From assembly GCF_000647975.1 (NCBI RefSeq), contig NZ_JFKE01000002.1, forward strand, positions 186,001 to 250,000: a DNA stretch of 64,000 nucleotides, written 5' to 3'. This document shows, piece by piece, positions 8,357 to 15,891 of the stretch (position 1 is the stretch's first letter; every line of letters begins with the position of its first letter). Source of the DNA: Actibacterium mucosum KCTC 23349. GTDB taxonomy: Bacteria > Pseudomonadota > Alphaproteobacteria > Rhodobacterales > Rhodobacteraceae. Below the pieces are notes generated by a model. It had not been told where the DNA came from, searched no databases, and saw nothing but the letters and a program-made list of their open reading frames with translations. A program made the position numbers and the translations under genes.

Positions 8357-8730
8357 CGCGGATGGCTGGATGGCCGCGCGGGGCCTCGGCCCCCCGAGGA
8401 AAGTCCGGACTCCCCGAGGCAACGGTGCCGGGTAACACCCGGCCGGGGTAACCCGAGGGAAAGCGCCACAGAGAACAGACCGCCCGGCCTGGCCGGGTAA
8501 GGGTGAAACGGTGGGGTAAGAGCCCACCGCGGGGCTGGCAACAGCCCCGGCACGGCAAGCCCCACCGGGAGCAATGCCAAATAGGAACCGCGCGGAGGCA
8601 ACTCCGGGGCTGCCTCGGCCCCAGCAGGTTCGGGTTGGCAGCTGGAGGCGCTTGGTAACAAGCGCACGAGAGGAATGGTCATCACCGGGTCCGCCCGGAA
8701 CAGAATCCGGCTTACAGGCCATCCGCGGTT
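8357..8730 (+). ncRNA. rnpB: RNase P RNA (M1 RNA, bacterial type A)
   Basis: The catalytic RNA of ribonuclease P, which matures tRNA 5' ends. Helix P1 is formed by CGCGGATGGC (8357-8366) with GCCATCCGCG (8718-8727). The universally conserved blocks follow in order: GAGGAAAGTCCGGACTC at about 8395, ACAGAGAACAGACCGCC at about 8469, GGGTAAGGGTGAAACGGTG at about 8497, GAGGAATGGTCATCACC at about 8670 and ACAGAATCCGGCTTAC near 8700. Length of roughly 374 bases is normal. It begins ten bases after the amidase stop codon. Confidence 0.97.
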
Positions 8731-8820
8731 TACTTAAATGGGCGCCTGCCGGCGCAAGTGATATGTCGCGCTTCGGCCTTCCCGGCCTCGGGCGCTCCGA
8801 TGGGCGTTGTGCGGCGGGGT

Positions 8821-8838
8821 TTGGGGGCTTGCCCCCAA
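8821..8838 (+). terminator. GC hairpin downstream of rnpB
   Basis: TTGGGGG and CCCCCAA pair around a CTTG loop about 95 bases after the P1 helix of rnpB. There is no U tract, so it may be a processing or rho-linked end structure and not a classic terminator. Nothing coding is evident between 8731 and 9015. Confidence 0.35.
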
Positions 8839-8879
8839 GGCCTGCGTGGCCTGAACGCAAATGCGTCATGTGCGTCCTG

Positions 8880-8895
8880 AAAAGGCGCGCCTTTT
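8880..8895. repeat. 16-bp perfect palindrome AAAAGGCGCGCCTTTT
   Basis: A perfect self-complementary 16-mer lies between the rnpB hairpin and the rpmG promoter, 35 bases upstream of the candidate -35. With four A/T at each end it could fold into a short bidirectional terminator or be a protein binding site. Neither role is proved by sequence. Confidence 0.4.
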
Positions 8896-8929
8896 GACAC
8901 CATCGGGCAAGAAAATCCCCACGTCTGTG

Positions 8930-8957
8930 TTGACTCTGCGCACGTGTTCCTTAAAAG
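8930..8957 (+). promoter_or_regulatory. Candidate rpmG promoter
   Basis: TTGACT at 8930-8935 and TAAAAG at 8952-8957 are separated by 16 bases and lie about 60 bases before the rpmG start codon. This is the best sigma-70-type match in the gap. Confidence 0.45.
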
Positions 8958-9015
8958 GCGGGTTTCTAGGAATTTCCCGGGCCGCATCACGCTGCCCGCG
9001 CGACGGAGACTGACC

Positions 9016-9183
9016 ATGGCGAAGCCGACAACAATCAAGATCCGCCTGAACTCGAGCGCAGGCACCGGCCACTTCTATGTGACCAAGAAAAACGCACGCA
9101 CCATGACCGAGAAAATGGTGGTCAACAAATACGACCCGGTTGCGCGCAAGCATGTGGAATACAAGGAAGGCAAGATCAAGTAA
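9016..9183 (+). CDS. rpmG: 50S ribosomal protein L33
   Basis: The 55-residue product starts [20 protein letters not shown] and continues [14 protein letters not shown], matching the L33 family of alphaproteobacteria. It lacks the CxxC zinc pairs of the C+ form, so it is the zinc-independent paralogue type. The ATG at 9016 is preferred over upstream in-frame codons because it gives the exact family length. It is monocistronic: a promoter is visible upstream and a strong terminator follows 23 bases after the stop. Confidence 0.96.
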   Translation: MAKPTTIKIRLNSSAGTGHFYVTKKNARTMTEKMVVNKYDPVARKHVEYKEGKIK

Positions 9184-9206
9184 TCTTGCTGTTCTTTGAG
9201 GGTACA

Positions 9207-9237
9207 AAGGCCGCGCATCTGCGCGGCCTTTTGTGTT
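9207..9237 (+). terminator. Rho-independent terminator of rpmG
   Basis: AAGGCCGCGC (9207-9216) pairs with GCGCGGCCTT (9221-9230) around ATCT, a perfect 10-bp stem, followed by TTGTGTTTT. It ends 19 bases before the GNAT start codon. Confidence 0.85.
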
Positions 9238-9255
9238 TTGGCAAAGGCAGGATCC

Positions 9256-9759
9256 ATGTCCGGTTTTCATGTCCGCACGGCCACAAAGCGCGACATTTCG
9301 GCAATTGATTTGCTGTTGGCACGCAGTTACCCGGCGCTTCTCAAAGCGGATTATCCCCCTTCGGTACTGGTTACTGCACTGCCGCTGATCTCGTATGCAA
9401 ATCCCGGTTTGGTCACGTGTGGCAGCTACTACGTTGTAACAGACGAAGCGGGTCAGATTGTTGGGGCCGGTGGCTGGACGCGATCCGCGCCGGGTGGTGG
9501 GGGAATTCAATCGGGCGTGGGCCATATTCGCCACGTGGTCACAGACCACCGTGCAACGCGCCAAGGCGTCGGTCGCAAGCTGATGACACATGTCATTGAT
9601 CGGGCGTTGGACGCCGGCGTGGTGCGGTTGGAATGCCTGTCGACCCGTACGGCAGAGCCCTTTTATCGCGCGATGGGGTTTAATTCCCGTGGTGCGGTAG
9701 ACCTGACACTTCGGCCCGGCATTCAGTTTCCGGCGATTGATATGTGGCGCGTTCAATAA
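9256..9759 (+). CDS. GNAT family N-acetyltransferase
   Basis: The 167-residue protein has the GNAT fold: an N-terminal VRTATKRDISAI segment, the acetyl-CoA binding motif A at about residues 105-125 (RATRQGVGRKLMTHVI, the R/Q-x-x-G-x-G/A loop) and FYRAMGF near residue 138. The acetyl acceptor cannot be deduced. GGATCC precedes the ATG at 9256. The gene lies between the rpmG terminator and a terminator shared with the convergent BI-1 gene, so it must have its own promoter or read through. Confidence 0.85.
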   Translation: MSGFHVRTATKRDISAIDLLLARSYPALLKADYPPSVLVTALPLISYANPGLVTCGSYYVVTDEAGQIVGAGGWTRSAPGGGGIQSGVGHIRHVVTDHRATRQGVGRKLMTHVIDRALDAGVVRLECLSTRTAEPFYRAMGFNSRGAVDLTLRPGIQFPAIDMWRVQ

Positions 9760-9760
9760 A

Positions 9761-9786
9761 AAAGCCGACCACGTCGGGCCGGCTTT
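9761..9786. terminator. Bidirectional terminator between GNAT and BI-1 genes
   Basis: AAAGCCG (9761-9767) pairs with CGGCTTT (9780-9786), with an inner CCGAC/GTCGG extension possible. A and T runs flank the stem on both sides, which suits termination of both converging genes. Confidence 0.6.
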
Positions 9787-9807
9787 CAAACGCTTTGGGA
9801 ACCAGAT

Positions 9808-10590
9808 CTATTCTTGGTTGCCCATGAACATCAGCAGGAACTGGAACATGTTCAGGAAGTCCAGATACAGGCTCAGCGCACCGAAGGTGGCCGATTTGTC
9901 CAGCCATTCCTGATCGCCGTGATGGGCGTGGGCCAGGTATTCGGTTTTGATCGTCTGCGTGTCATAGGCGGTGAGACCGGCAAAGATCAGCACGCCGATC
10001 GCCGAAATGGCCAGCGCAAGAATGCCGGAACCAAGGAAGATGTTCACGATCATCGCCACGATCAGGCCAATCAGGCCCATCACCAGGAAGGTGCCCATGC
10101 CCGACAGGTCGCGCTTGGTTGTGTAGCCATAAAGCGACAGGCCGGCAAAGGCGACCGCGGTCACCAGGAACGTCTGCACGATCGAGAAGGCCGTGTAGAC
10201 GATGAAGATCGAGCTCAGCGACAGGCCGATCAGAACGGCAAAGACGAAGAAGAACAGCTGTGCCGCCGATGCCGAGGCACGGCGCATCACCGCCCCCATG
10301 CCAAGGAACAGAACCGCCAGCGGGGCCAGCATGATCACCCAGCGCAGGGGCGACAGGTAGATGGCCGAGCCAAAGGCGGTCAACAATGTGCCGTTATTCA
10401 GCTGCACGGCGGCTGTCGACGGATCGGTGGTGACGGCAAGGCCCGCAATGGCCCAGGCCGCCAGCGCTGTAATCAGCATGCCAACCGACATCGTGCCGTA
10501 GACTTTGTTCATGTGGGCCTTCAGACCCGCATCGATCTGCGCAGCGGCTGCGCCGATGCGGCCGGTGCGGATCGTTTCATATTCTGCCAT
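9808..10590 (-). CDS. Bax inhibitor-1/YccA family membrane protein
   Basis: The 260-residue product has seven hydrophobic segments and the BI-1 signature near the C-terminus (FAGLTAYDTQTIKTEY, with the paired aspartate region) plus SLYLDFLNMFQFLL at the end. Members of the family are pH-sensitive calcium leak channels or act on membrane quality control with FtsH; the bacterial role is uncertain. The ATG at 10590 is chosen because GGAGGATTTG precedes it; a start 12 bases upstream would lie in the ribosome binding site. It converges on the GNAT gene. Confidence 0.9.
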   Translation of the reverse strand: MAEYETIRTGRIGAAAAQIDAGLKAHMNKVYGTMSVGMLITALAAWAIAGLAVTTDPSTAAVQLNNGTLLTAFGSAIYLSPLRWVIMLAPLAVLFLGMGAVMRRASASAAQLFFFVFAVLIGLSLSSIFIVYTAFSIVQTFLVTAVAFAGLSLYGYTTKRDLSGMGTFLVMGLIGLIVAMIVNIFLGSGILALAISAIGVLIFAGLTAYDTQTIKTEYLAHAHHGDQEWLDKSATFGALSLYLDFLNMFQFLLMFMGNQE

Positions 10591-10710
10591 CAAATCCTCC
10601 AAAATCAGTGGGGCAGCCCGGCGGGCATATTGCCCCCGGCTTTAATGACAGAATATTGGTCGTCTGGACTGGAAATTCAAGCTTTTCACGTGCGTTGCCT
10701 TCAATTTGAG

Positions 10711-10923
10711 CTATTGCCGCCAGCCGTGCGGTGCGTCCCATGCGGGACGCTTTGCTTCGGCTTCAGCCTGTGCGCGAGTGATGCCGATATCTTCCAGTTC
10801 GTGGTCGGTCAGCTTCGCAAGTGCGCGTCTTTGCCGAGAAACGGCGCTGATGCGGTTCAAAAGGCGCAAAAACGAGAAACCTTTGGCGTGGCGGAAGGGG
10901 GCGATATGCGTAAAGTCAGACAT
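10711..10923 (-). CDS. DUF1127 family small protein
   Basis: The 70-residue protein carries the DUF1127 core: RRALAKLTDHELEDIGITRAQAEAEAKRP at about residues 33-61, the Arg-rich helix followed by the L-D/S-D-x-x-L-x-D-I-G-x-x-R motif. Alphaproteobacterial members influence phosphate, RNA degradation or stress phenotypes and can bind RNA; a specific role is not visible here. AGGAG directly abuts an upstream ATG at 10929 and sits six bases before the ATG at 10923, so the latter is the likelier start. It is divergent from the LysR gene. Confidence 0.85.
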   Translation of the reverse strand: MSDFTHIAPFRHAKGFSFLRLLNRISAVSRQRRALAKLTDHELEDIGITRAQAEAEAKRPAWDAPHGWRQ

Positions 10924-11043
10924 TTTCATCTCCTGGTTTCGTGATGTGTTCCGTGTTCTTCATCATTTCTATTGATGTATTTGTGCGATCCGCTATCATT
11001 TCTCAAACGAATGTTTTTCATGTGAACCATCAGGGGAATTGAT

Positions 11044-11940
11044 ATGCCGCGAAATCTGGACCTGACCGCCTTGCGCAGCTTTGTCGTGGTTGCCGAAACT
11101 GGAGGCGTGACGCGTGCCGCGGGTTTCCTGAACCTGACACAGTCGGCCGTATCAATGCAGATCAAGCGCCTTGAAGAGATGCTGGACACCACGCTTCTTG
11201 ATCGCAGTGCCCGCAAGATTGCGCTGACGGGCGAGGGGGAGCAACTGCTGGGTTATGCCCGCCGGATGCTGCAATTGAACGACGAGTTGCTCAGCCGCAT
11301 GACCTCAACCGACTATGAAGGCGAGCTGGTGCTGGGGGTGCCGCATGACATTGTCTATCCGTTCATCCCGCAGGTTCTGCAGCGTTTTGCACAGGAAATG
11401 CCGCGCGTGAAGGTGAACTTGCTGTCGTCTTACACGACGAAGCTGAAAGAGCAGTTCGCGCAGGGTAAGGTTGACATCATTCTGACAACAGAAGAACAGC
11501 CCGATGCCGGGGGCGAAGTTCTGGTCGAGCAGCGCCTGGTTTGGGTTGGCGCGCCGGGGGGGGCTGCATGGCGCGGGCGGCCGTTGCGGCTGGCTTACGA
11601 GTACAATTGTTTCTTCCGCCCCCTTGTTCAGAGCGCCTTGGATGACGCCGGCATTGCGTGGGAAATGGCGGTCGAAAGCGATTCGACCCGCACCATCGAG
11701 GCCTCGGTCAGTGCCGACCTGGCGGTGCATTCTGCCATGGAGGGCCATGTGCCGCGCTACCTAGAGGAGGTCAATCACGCCGGCGCGTTGCCTGAATTGC
11801 CCCTGACACGGGTGATCATGTACACCGCCGAGGGCGCACGTCCGCAAGCCGTTCGTGCGATGCGGGACCTGTTGCGGCAGAACTATTGCAAACGCGGTTC
11901 ACCCCGATTGGTTGACAGTGATTACAACCTTGCCGGTTGA
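11044..11940 (+). CDS. LysR family transcriptional regulator
   Basis: The 298-residue protein has the LTTR winged helix-turn-helix at residues 5-62 (LDLTALRSFVVVAETGG, then TRAAGFLNLTQSAVSMQIKR) and a periplasmic-binding-protein-like effector domain from about residue 90 to 280. It is divergent from the DUF1127 gene across 120 bases of AT-rich DNA. Its 3' end overlaps the convergent MDR oxidoreductase gene by 42 bases. The effector and target genes are unknown. Confidence 0.92.
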   Translation: MPRNLDLTALRSFVVVAETGGVTRAAGFLNLTQSAVSMQIKRLEEMLDTTLLDRSARKIALTGEGEQLLGYARRMLQLNDELLSRMTSTDYEGELVLGVPHDIVYPFIPQVLQRFAQEMPRVKVNLLSSYTTKLKEQFAQGKVDIILTTEEQPDAGGEVLVEQRLVWVGAPGGAAWRGRPLRLAYEYNCFFRPLVQSALDDAGIAWEMAVESDSTRTIEASVSADLAVHSAMEGHVPRYLEEVNHAGALPELPLTRVIMYTAEGARPQAVRAMRDLLRQNYCKRGSPRLVDSDYNLAG

Positions 11941-12870
11941 TCGCCGGGCGCGCAGGTCATCCAAAGCCTGCGCAGCCTGGGGCAGGGGGGTGGCCTGGCT
12001 GACCACTGGACGCAGTCTTCCTTGTGCAAACCACGACATGAGCGTGGACATGGAACCCGTGACGACCTCGGGGTGCAGTTTTAGGTATCCACCCCAATAA
12101 AAACCAAAGACGGTCAGGTTCTTGACCAACAGATAGTTGGCTGGGATTTGCGGTACCGCACCGCCTGCAAAGCCGATGGGCAGCAAGCGCGCACCGGGAT
12201 TGGTTGCACGCAGGATGGCGTCGAACTGTTCGCCACCGATTGCGTCATACACAACGTCTGCACCACCCAGCGCCTTGATTTCCGCGCGCAGGTCGGCGGT
12301 GTCGCTATCCAGCAGGTGGTGGGCACCCGCCTCTTGCGCCACGCGCAGCTTGTCTGCCCCACGGGCGCAGGCAACGACCTTGGCCCCCATGAGTGCTCCA
12401 ATCTCAACCGCCGTCAGGCCCACACCGCCCGCAGCCCCCGTAACCACAAGGGTTTCACCGGGTTTGAGGCGCGCCAAATGGTCCAGCGCCACATGCGAGG
12501 TTCCGTACGCAATCTGGAAACCTGCCGCCTCGATATCTGTCATATCTTCCGGGACAGGCAGGCAACGTTCTGCCGGTACGGCCACCTGTTCTGCCAACCC
12601 GCCTGCACCGCAGAAAGCTGCCACCCGTTGGCCAACCGCAGCAGGATCAACACCTTTGCCAACCGCGCGGACAACACCGGCCACCTCCATCCCCGGGATC
12701 AGGGGGAACGGCAGACGCTCTTGGTATTTGCCTTCGCCCATCAACAGGTCTGCAAAGTTCAGGCCACATGCTGTCACATCGATCAGGTACTGCCCGCTCT
12801 GCGCTTCCGGCGCGTCCCGGTCAACTATGGCACCATTCTTGCCCTTCTCTGGGATCTCAAAGCACTTCAT
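11899..12870 (-). CDS. Zinc-independent MDR oxidoreductase (NADPH:quinone oxidoreductase / enoyl-thioester reductase-like)
   Basis: The 323-residue protein is a medium-chain dehydrogenase/reductase: GroES-like domain at residues 25-110 (CGLNFADLLMGEGKY, PLIPGMEVAGVV) and Rossmann domain with GAAGGVGLTAVEIG at about 150. The structural and catalytic zinc cysteines of alcohol dehydrogenases are absent, as in quinone reductases and acryloyl/crotonyl-type reductases. The ATG at 12870 has GGAGG just upstream; a longer frame upstream runs through the promoter. The promoter region holds several TTGCAAA boxes similar to the sites of short-chain fatty acyl-CoA regulators, so a role in acyl-CoA metabolism is possible but unproved. 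Confidence 0.85.
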   Translation of the reverse strand: MKCFEIPEKGKNGAIVDRDAPEAQSGQYLIDVTACGLNFADLLMGEGKYQERLPFPLIPGMEVAGVVRAVGKGVDPAAVGQRVAAFCGAGGLAEQVAVPAERCLPVPEDMTDIEAAGFQIAYGTSHVALDHLARLKPGETLVVTGAAGGVGLTAVEIGALMGAKVVACARGADKLRVAQEAGAHHLLDSDTADLRAEIKALGGADVVYDAIGGEQFDAILRATNPGARLLPIGFAGGAVPQIPANYLLVKNLTVFGFYWGGYLKLHPEVVTGSMSTLMSWFAQGRLRPVVSQATPLPQAAQALDDLRARRSTGKVVITVNQSG

Positions 12871-12913
12871 GTGGCCTCCAAGCAATAATCTTGCGCAGAT
12901 GTAGTTGTTTGAG

Positions 12914-13001
12914 TTGCAAAATACCACAGCAAATTTTTGACCAATTTGCAAAATGCATTGCAAAATGCAAAACACGCAGAAGGAGAAATGCGTTGTGCAA
13001 A
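12914..13001. promoter_or_regulatory. Cluster of TTGCAAA boxes, including a perfect 12-bp tandem repeat
   Basis: The 12-mer TTGCAAAATGCA occurs twice in direct tandem at 12946-12957 and 12958-12969. TTGCAAAAT occurs again at 12914-12922 and GTGCAAA at 12995-13001. Read differently, 12945-12964 is TTTGCAAA-N4-ATTGCAAA, very like the paired sites known for PccR/RamB-type (ScfR) regulators. The proximal box overlaps a candidate -10 (TATTTT on the minus strand, 12918-12923) of the MDR oxidoreductase gene. Confidence 0.6.
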
Positions 13002-13044
13002 TTCGGACCGCTGGCTTACTGGTCTACCAGAAATTCACCTTAAA

Positions 13045-13056
13045 AGACACGTGTCT
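13045..13056. promoter_or_regulatory. 12-bp palindrome AGACACGTGTCT, possible upstream activator site
   Basis: A perfect dyad lies about 65-75 bases before the -24 element of the sigma-54 promoter, the distance at which enhancer-binding activators bind. A near match to the IHF consensus (13056-13069, minus strand TATCAATGGCTTTA) lies between it and the promoter. Assignment as an enhancer site is inference. Confidence 0.4.
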
Positions 13057-13118
13057 AAAGCCATTGATATCTCCCGCATAAAGCGATTTTTCACATTTTT
13101 TTAACCTTTCCGCTCACC

Positions 13119-13136
13119 TTGGCACGGAAATTGCTT
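13119..13136 (+). promoter_or_regulatory. Sigma-54 (-24/-12) promoter of the XRE regulator gene
   Basis: TTGGCACG (13119-13126), four bases, then TTGCTT (13131-13136) reproduces the RpoN consensus, with GG at 13121-13122 and GC at 13133-13134 separated by exactly ten bases. Transcription would start near 13145, leaving a short leader with AAGGAG before the ATG at 13166. Confidence 0.75.
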
Positions 13137-13165
13137 AAGTGAGGGGTAGAGAAGGAGATAACAAA

Positions 13166-13531
13166 ATGAAACATCCTGTAGATGTCCATGTGGGAAAACG
13201 TATCCGTCACCGCCGTTGGATGGTGGGTATGACACAACAACAACTTGCGGAACGTGTGGGAATTAAGTTCCAGCAGATCCAGAAATACGAAACAGGTATG
13301 AACCGCGTAAGTGCCTCGCGTCTTTGGGATATTTCTGACGCGCTTGAAGTTCCGGTCAGCTTTTTCTTCGAAGGTCTGGTGGGTGAGACCGCAGCCGAGG
13401 AAGCCGGCGTGCCGGCTGATCTGCTGAGCGACAAGGAAGCGTTGGAGCTGGTGCGGTCCTACTATGCCATCCCCGAGAACCAGCGCCGCCGTTTGTTCGA
13501 ACTGGCCCGTGTTCTGAGTGACGCTGCCTGA
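13166..13531 (+). CDS. XRE family helix-turn-helix regulator
   Basis: The 121-residue protein has a Cro/CI-type HTH at about residues 9-63 (GKRIRHRRWMVGMTQQQLAE, then FQQIQKYETGMNRVSASRLW) followed by an acidic helical tail ending FELARVLSDAA. AAGGAGATAAC gives a strong ribosome binding site for the ATG at 13166. It is preceded by a consensus sigma-54 promoter and followed by the hisN-like gene after 84 bases. Short proteins of this shape occur widely in Rhodobacterales next to the same phosphatase; the regulon is unknown to me. Confidence 0.88.
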   Translation: MKHPVDVHVGKRIRHRRWMVGMTQQQLAERVGIKFQQIQKYETGMNRVSASRLWDISDALEVPVSFFFEGLVGETAAEEAGVPADLLSDKEALELVRSYYAIPENQRRRLFELARVLSDAA

Positions 13532-13615
13532 GGCGATGATTGACGCCCGGGCCGCGCGGCGCTAACGCTCGGCCCGGACGGGGATGTCCCCCGCGATACA
13601 CGCCAAGGGGGCATC

Positions 13616-14410
13616 ATGACCAACGACCTTCACACAGACCTGATTGACACCGCGCTTGCGCTGGCTGACGCGGCGCGCCCGGCGACGCTGCGACATTTTC
13701 GATCGCTTGATCTGGGGGTCGACAACAAGGCCGACGGGGGATTCGATCCGGTCACCGCTGCCGACAAAGCGGCAGAGCGGGTCATGCGCGATGTCCTGCA
13801 AGGGCGGCGTCCCGAGGACGGCATCCTTGGCGAAGAATATGGGCAAACCATTGGAAAAACAGGGATAACCTGGGTTTTGGACCCGATTGACGGGACCCGC
13901 GGATACTTGTCCGGTACACCAACATGGGGTGTGCTGATCGCGGCCTCCGGGGCAGACGGCCCCATGTTGGGCGTGATTGATCAGCCCTATATCGGCGAGC
14001 GGTTCCTTGGCGGTTTTGGGCAGGCCTGGGTTGAAGGCCCTCTGGGGCGACGAGAACTGCAAACGCGCGCCGCGCGGCCTTTGTCCGAAGCGATCCTGTT
14101 CACCACCTTCCCCGAGGTCGGCAGCAACGAAGAACGCCTGTTATTTCAGAGGGTTGAGCGGGAAGTGCGCCTTACACGCTATGGCTGCGATTGCTATGCT
14201 TATGCGCTATTGGCGGCGGGGCAGATTGACCTGGTGATCGAGGCCGGGCTGCACCCTTACGATATCCACGCGCCAATCGCGGTGATCGAGGCGGCGGGCG
14301 GCATTGTGACCGATTGGCAGGGCGGCAAAGCCCATGATGGTGGGCGGGTTCTGGCGGCGGCGAATCCAGAAATTCATGCAGAGGCGTTGAAACTTCTTAA
14401 CAATCCGTAA
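13616..14410 (+). CDS. hisN: Inositol monophosphatase family; histidinol-phosphatase-like
   Basis: The 264-residue protein belongs to the Mg-dependent IMPase fold. Metal-binding motifs are in order: GEEYG at about residue 80, WVLDPIDGTRGYLSGTPTWG at about 88-107 and YDIHAPIAVIEAAGG near 220. The variant DPIDGTRGY is the form seen in actinobacterial and alphaproteobacterial HisN, which dephosphorylates L-histidinol phosphate, so this reaction is favoured over inositol or CysQ-type substrates. AAGGGGGC precedes the ATG. It converges on guaD. Confidence 0.85.
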   Translation: MTNDLHTDLIDTALALADAARPATLRHFRSLDLGVDNKADGGFDPVTAADKAAERVMRDVLQGRRPEDGILGEEYGQTIGKTGITWVLDPIDGTRGYLSGTPTWGVLIAASGADGPMLGVIDQPYIGERFLGGFGQAWVEGPLGRRELQTRAARPLSEAILFTTFPEVGSNEERLLFQRVEREVRLTRYGCDCYAYALLAAGQIDLVIEAGLHPYDIHAPIAVIEAAGGIVTDWQGGKAHDGGRVLAAANPEIHAEALKLLNNP

Positions 14411-14427
14411 ATGTGGGATTTGTGAAA

Positions 14428-14451
14428 AACTTTAACGAGTTTGTTAAAGTT
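14428..14451. repeat. 9-bp AT-rich inverted repeat between hisN and guaD
   Basis: AACTTTAAC (14428-14436) and GTTAAAGTT (14443-14451) flank a GAGTTT loop, between two convergent genes. The stem is weak and has no long T run, so it may be a poor bidirectional terminator or a protein site. Confidence 0.4.
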
Positions 14452-14474
14452 CAGACCATACCAACATCGCAAAG

Positions 14475-15785
14475 TTACAACTTTTCGACCCGTGTTCCCG
14501 CGACCCAAACGTCAGCAATGGCGCGGTCGTCGCCCATCATGATGGTGGGGAACAGCGCCTCCCAGATATCGTCGGCCATGGCGTGACGCTGTGCGATGGC
14601 CGGGGTTGAGGCGAGGTTAAGAATGGTTAAGTCGGCCTCAAGACCTTGTTCAAGATTTCCGATCTGATGCGCCATGCGCATGGCGCGGGCCGAGCCAACC
14701 GTGGCCAGCCAGATCAGCTGACTGGGGTGCAGGGCGGTGCCGCGCAGCTGTGCGATGTCATAGGCCGCCGCCATGGTGCGCAGCATCGAAAAGCTGGACC
14801 CGCCGCCGGTATCGGTGGCCAGCCCCACCAGATGCCCAGCCGCCATCAGCCCGCCCATGTCAAACAGGCCAGAGCCGATGAAGCAGTTCGAGGTGGGGCA
14901 GTGGATCAACGCGGCGCCGGCCTCGTGCAGCCGGTCCCGCTCGCGGTCTTCCAGATGGATGGCGTGGCCGAACATCGCGCCGGGGCCCAGAAGGCCGTGC
15001 GCCTCGTACGTGTCCAGATAGTCGCGCGCGGTGGGGTAAAGGGATTTGACCCATTCGATCTCGTCCACCTGCTCGCTGAGATGGGTCTGCATCAGGGTTG
15101 TCGGGTTCTCGGCCCAGAGCGCCCCCATCGCAGCCAGCTGCTCGGGCGTCGACGTGGGCGAAAAACGCGGCGTAACCGCATAAACCGCGCGGCCCCGCCC
15201 GTGCCACTTGGCGATCAGGGCGGCGCTTTCGTCATAAGCGCGCTGTGGCGTGTCGCAGAGCGTATCGGGCGCGTTACGGTCCATGCAGGTTTTGCCACCG
15301 GCCACGCGCATATTGCGGGCCTTGGCCGCGGCAAAGAACGCCTCGGCGCTTTCGGGGTGCGAGGTGCAGAAACTGGCCACCGTGGTGGTACCATGGGTCA
15401 GCGTGATGTCGAGGTGTCGCCCGGCAATGTCATCGGCATAGGCGCGGTCACCGAATTTCGATTCCTCGGGGAAGGTATAGGTGTTCAGCCAGTCGATCAG
15501 CCGCTTGCCCCAACTGGCGATCATCGCGGTCTGCGGGTAATGCACATGGGCATCGATAAAACCCGCGAGGATGAGGTATCCGCCGTAATCCACTGTTTCT
15601 GCATCAGGAAAATGATTCCTGATGTCGTCCGCATTGCCGCTTTTGGCGATCTTTCCATCCACCACCGCCACCGCGCCGCGCCGTTCATAGCGCGCCGCAT
15701 CAACGCCCGTATCGAACGGGCTGCCGTCAAAGGCCAAGGTTTGGCCAAGCAGGATTTTCGGGCGGTTCGTGTTGGTTTCAGGCAT
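14475..15785 (-). CDS. guaD: Guanine deaminase
   Basis: The 436-residue amidohydrolase deaminates guanine to xanthine in purine salvage. Zinc ligands and catalytic features are visible: FIDAHVHYPQ near residue 76, the long insertion WLNTYTFPEE typical of GuaD near 99, QTHLSEQVDEIEWVK near 238, HCPTSN near 297 and ATDTGGG near 328. Length is that of bacterial GuaD. It is convergent with hisN and divergent from mgtE across 106 bases. Confidence 0.93.
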   Translation of the reverse strand: MPETNTNRPKILLGQTLAFDGSPFDTGVDAARYERRGAVAVVDGKIAKSGNADDIRNHFPDAETVDYGGYLILAGFIDAHVHYPQTAMIASWGKRLIDWLNTYTFPEESKFGDRAYADDIAGRHLDITLTHGTTTVASFCTSHPESAEAFFAAAKARNMRVAGGKTCMDRNAPDTLCDTPQRAYDESAALIAKWHGRGRAVYAVTPRFSPTSTPEQLAAMGALWAENPTTLMQTHLSEQVDEIEWVKSLYPTARDYLDTYEAHGLLGPGAMFGHAIHLEDRERDRLHEAGAALIHCPTSNCFIGSGLFDMGGLMAAGHLVGLATDTGGGSSFSMLRTMAAAYDIAQLRGTALHPSQLIWLATVGSARAMRMAHQIGNLEQGLEADLTILNLASTPAIAQRHAMADDIWEALFPTIMMGDDRAIADVWVAGTRVEKL

Positions 15786-15891
15786 ATCTCAGGCATAGGG
15801 CGAAACGGCGCAGAGGTAAATCGCAAGAGGCTCTGTTTTCCGGCCGTGGCATTGTCTATGCTGCCTGCAAGAGCAGAACGAGGGCAGGGCT

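Noticed and set aside
9814-10944. 376-codon plus-strand frame opposite the BI-1 gene
   Set aside because: It is antisense to a clear seven-helix membrane protein and is rich in His/Gln/Arg as expected from an antisense shadow in GC-rich DNA.
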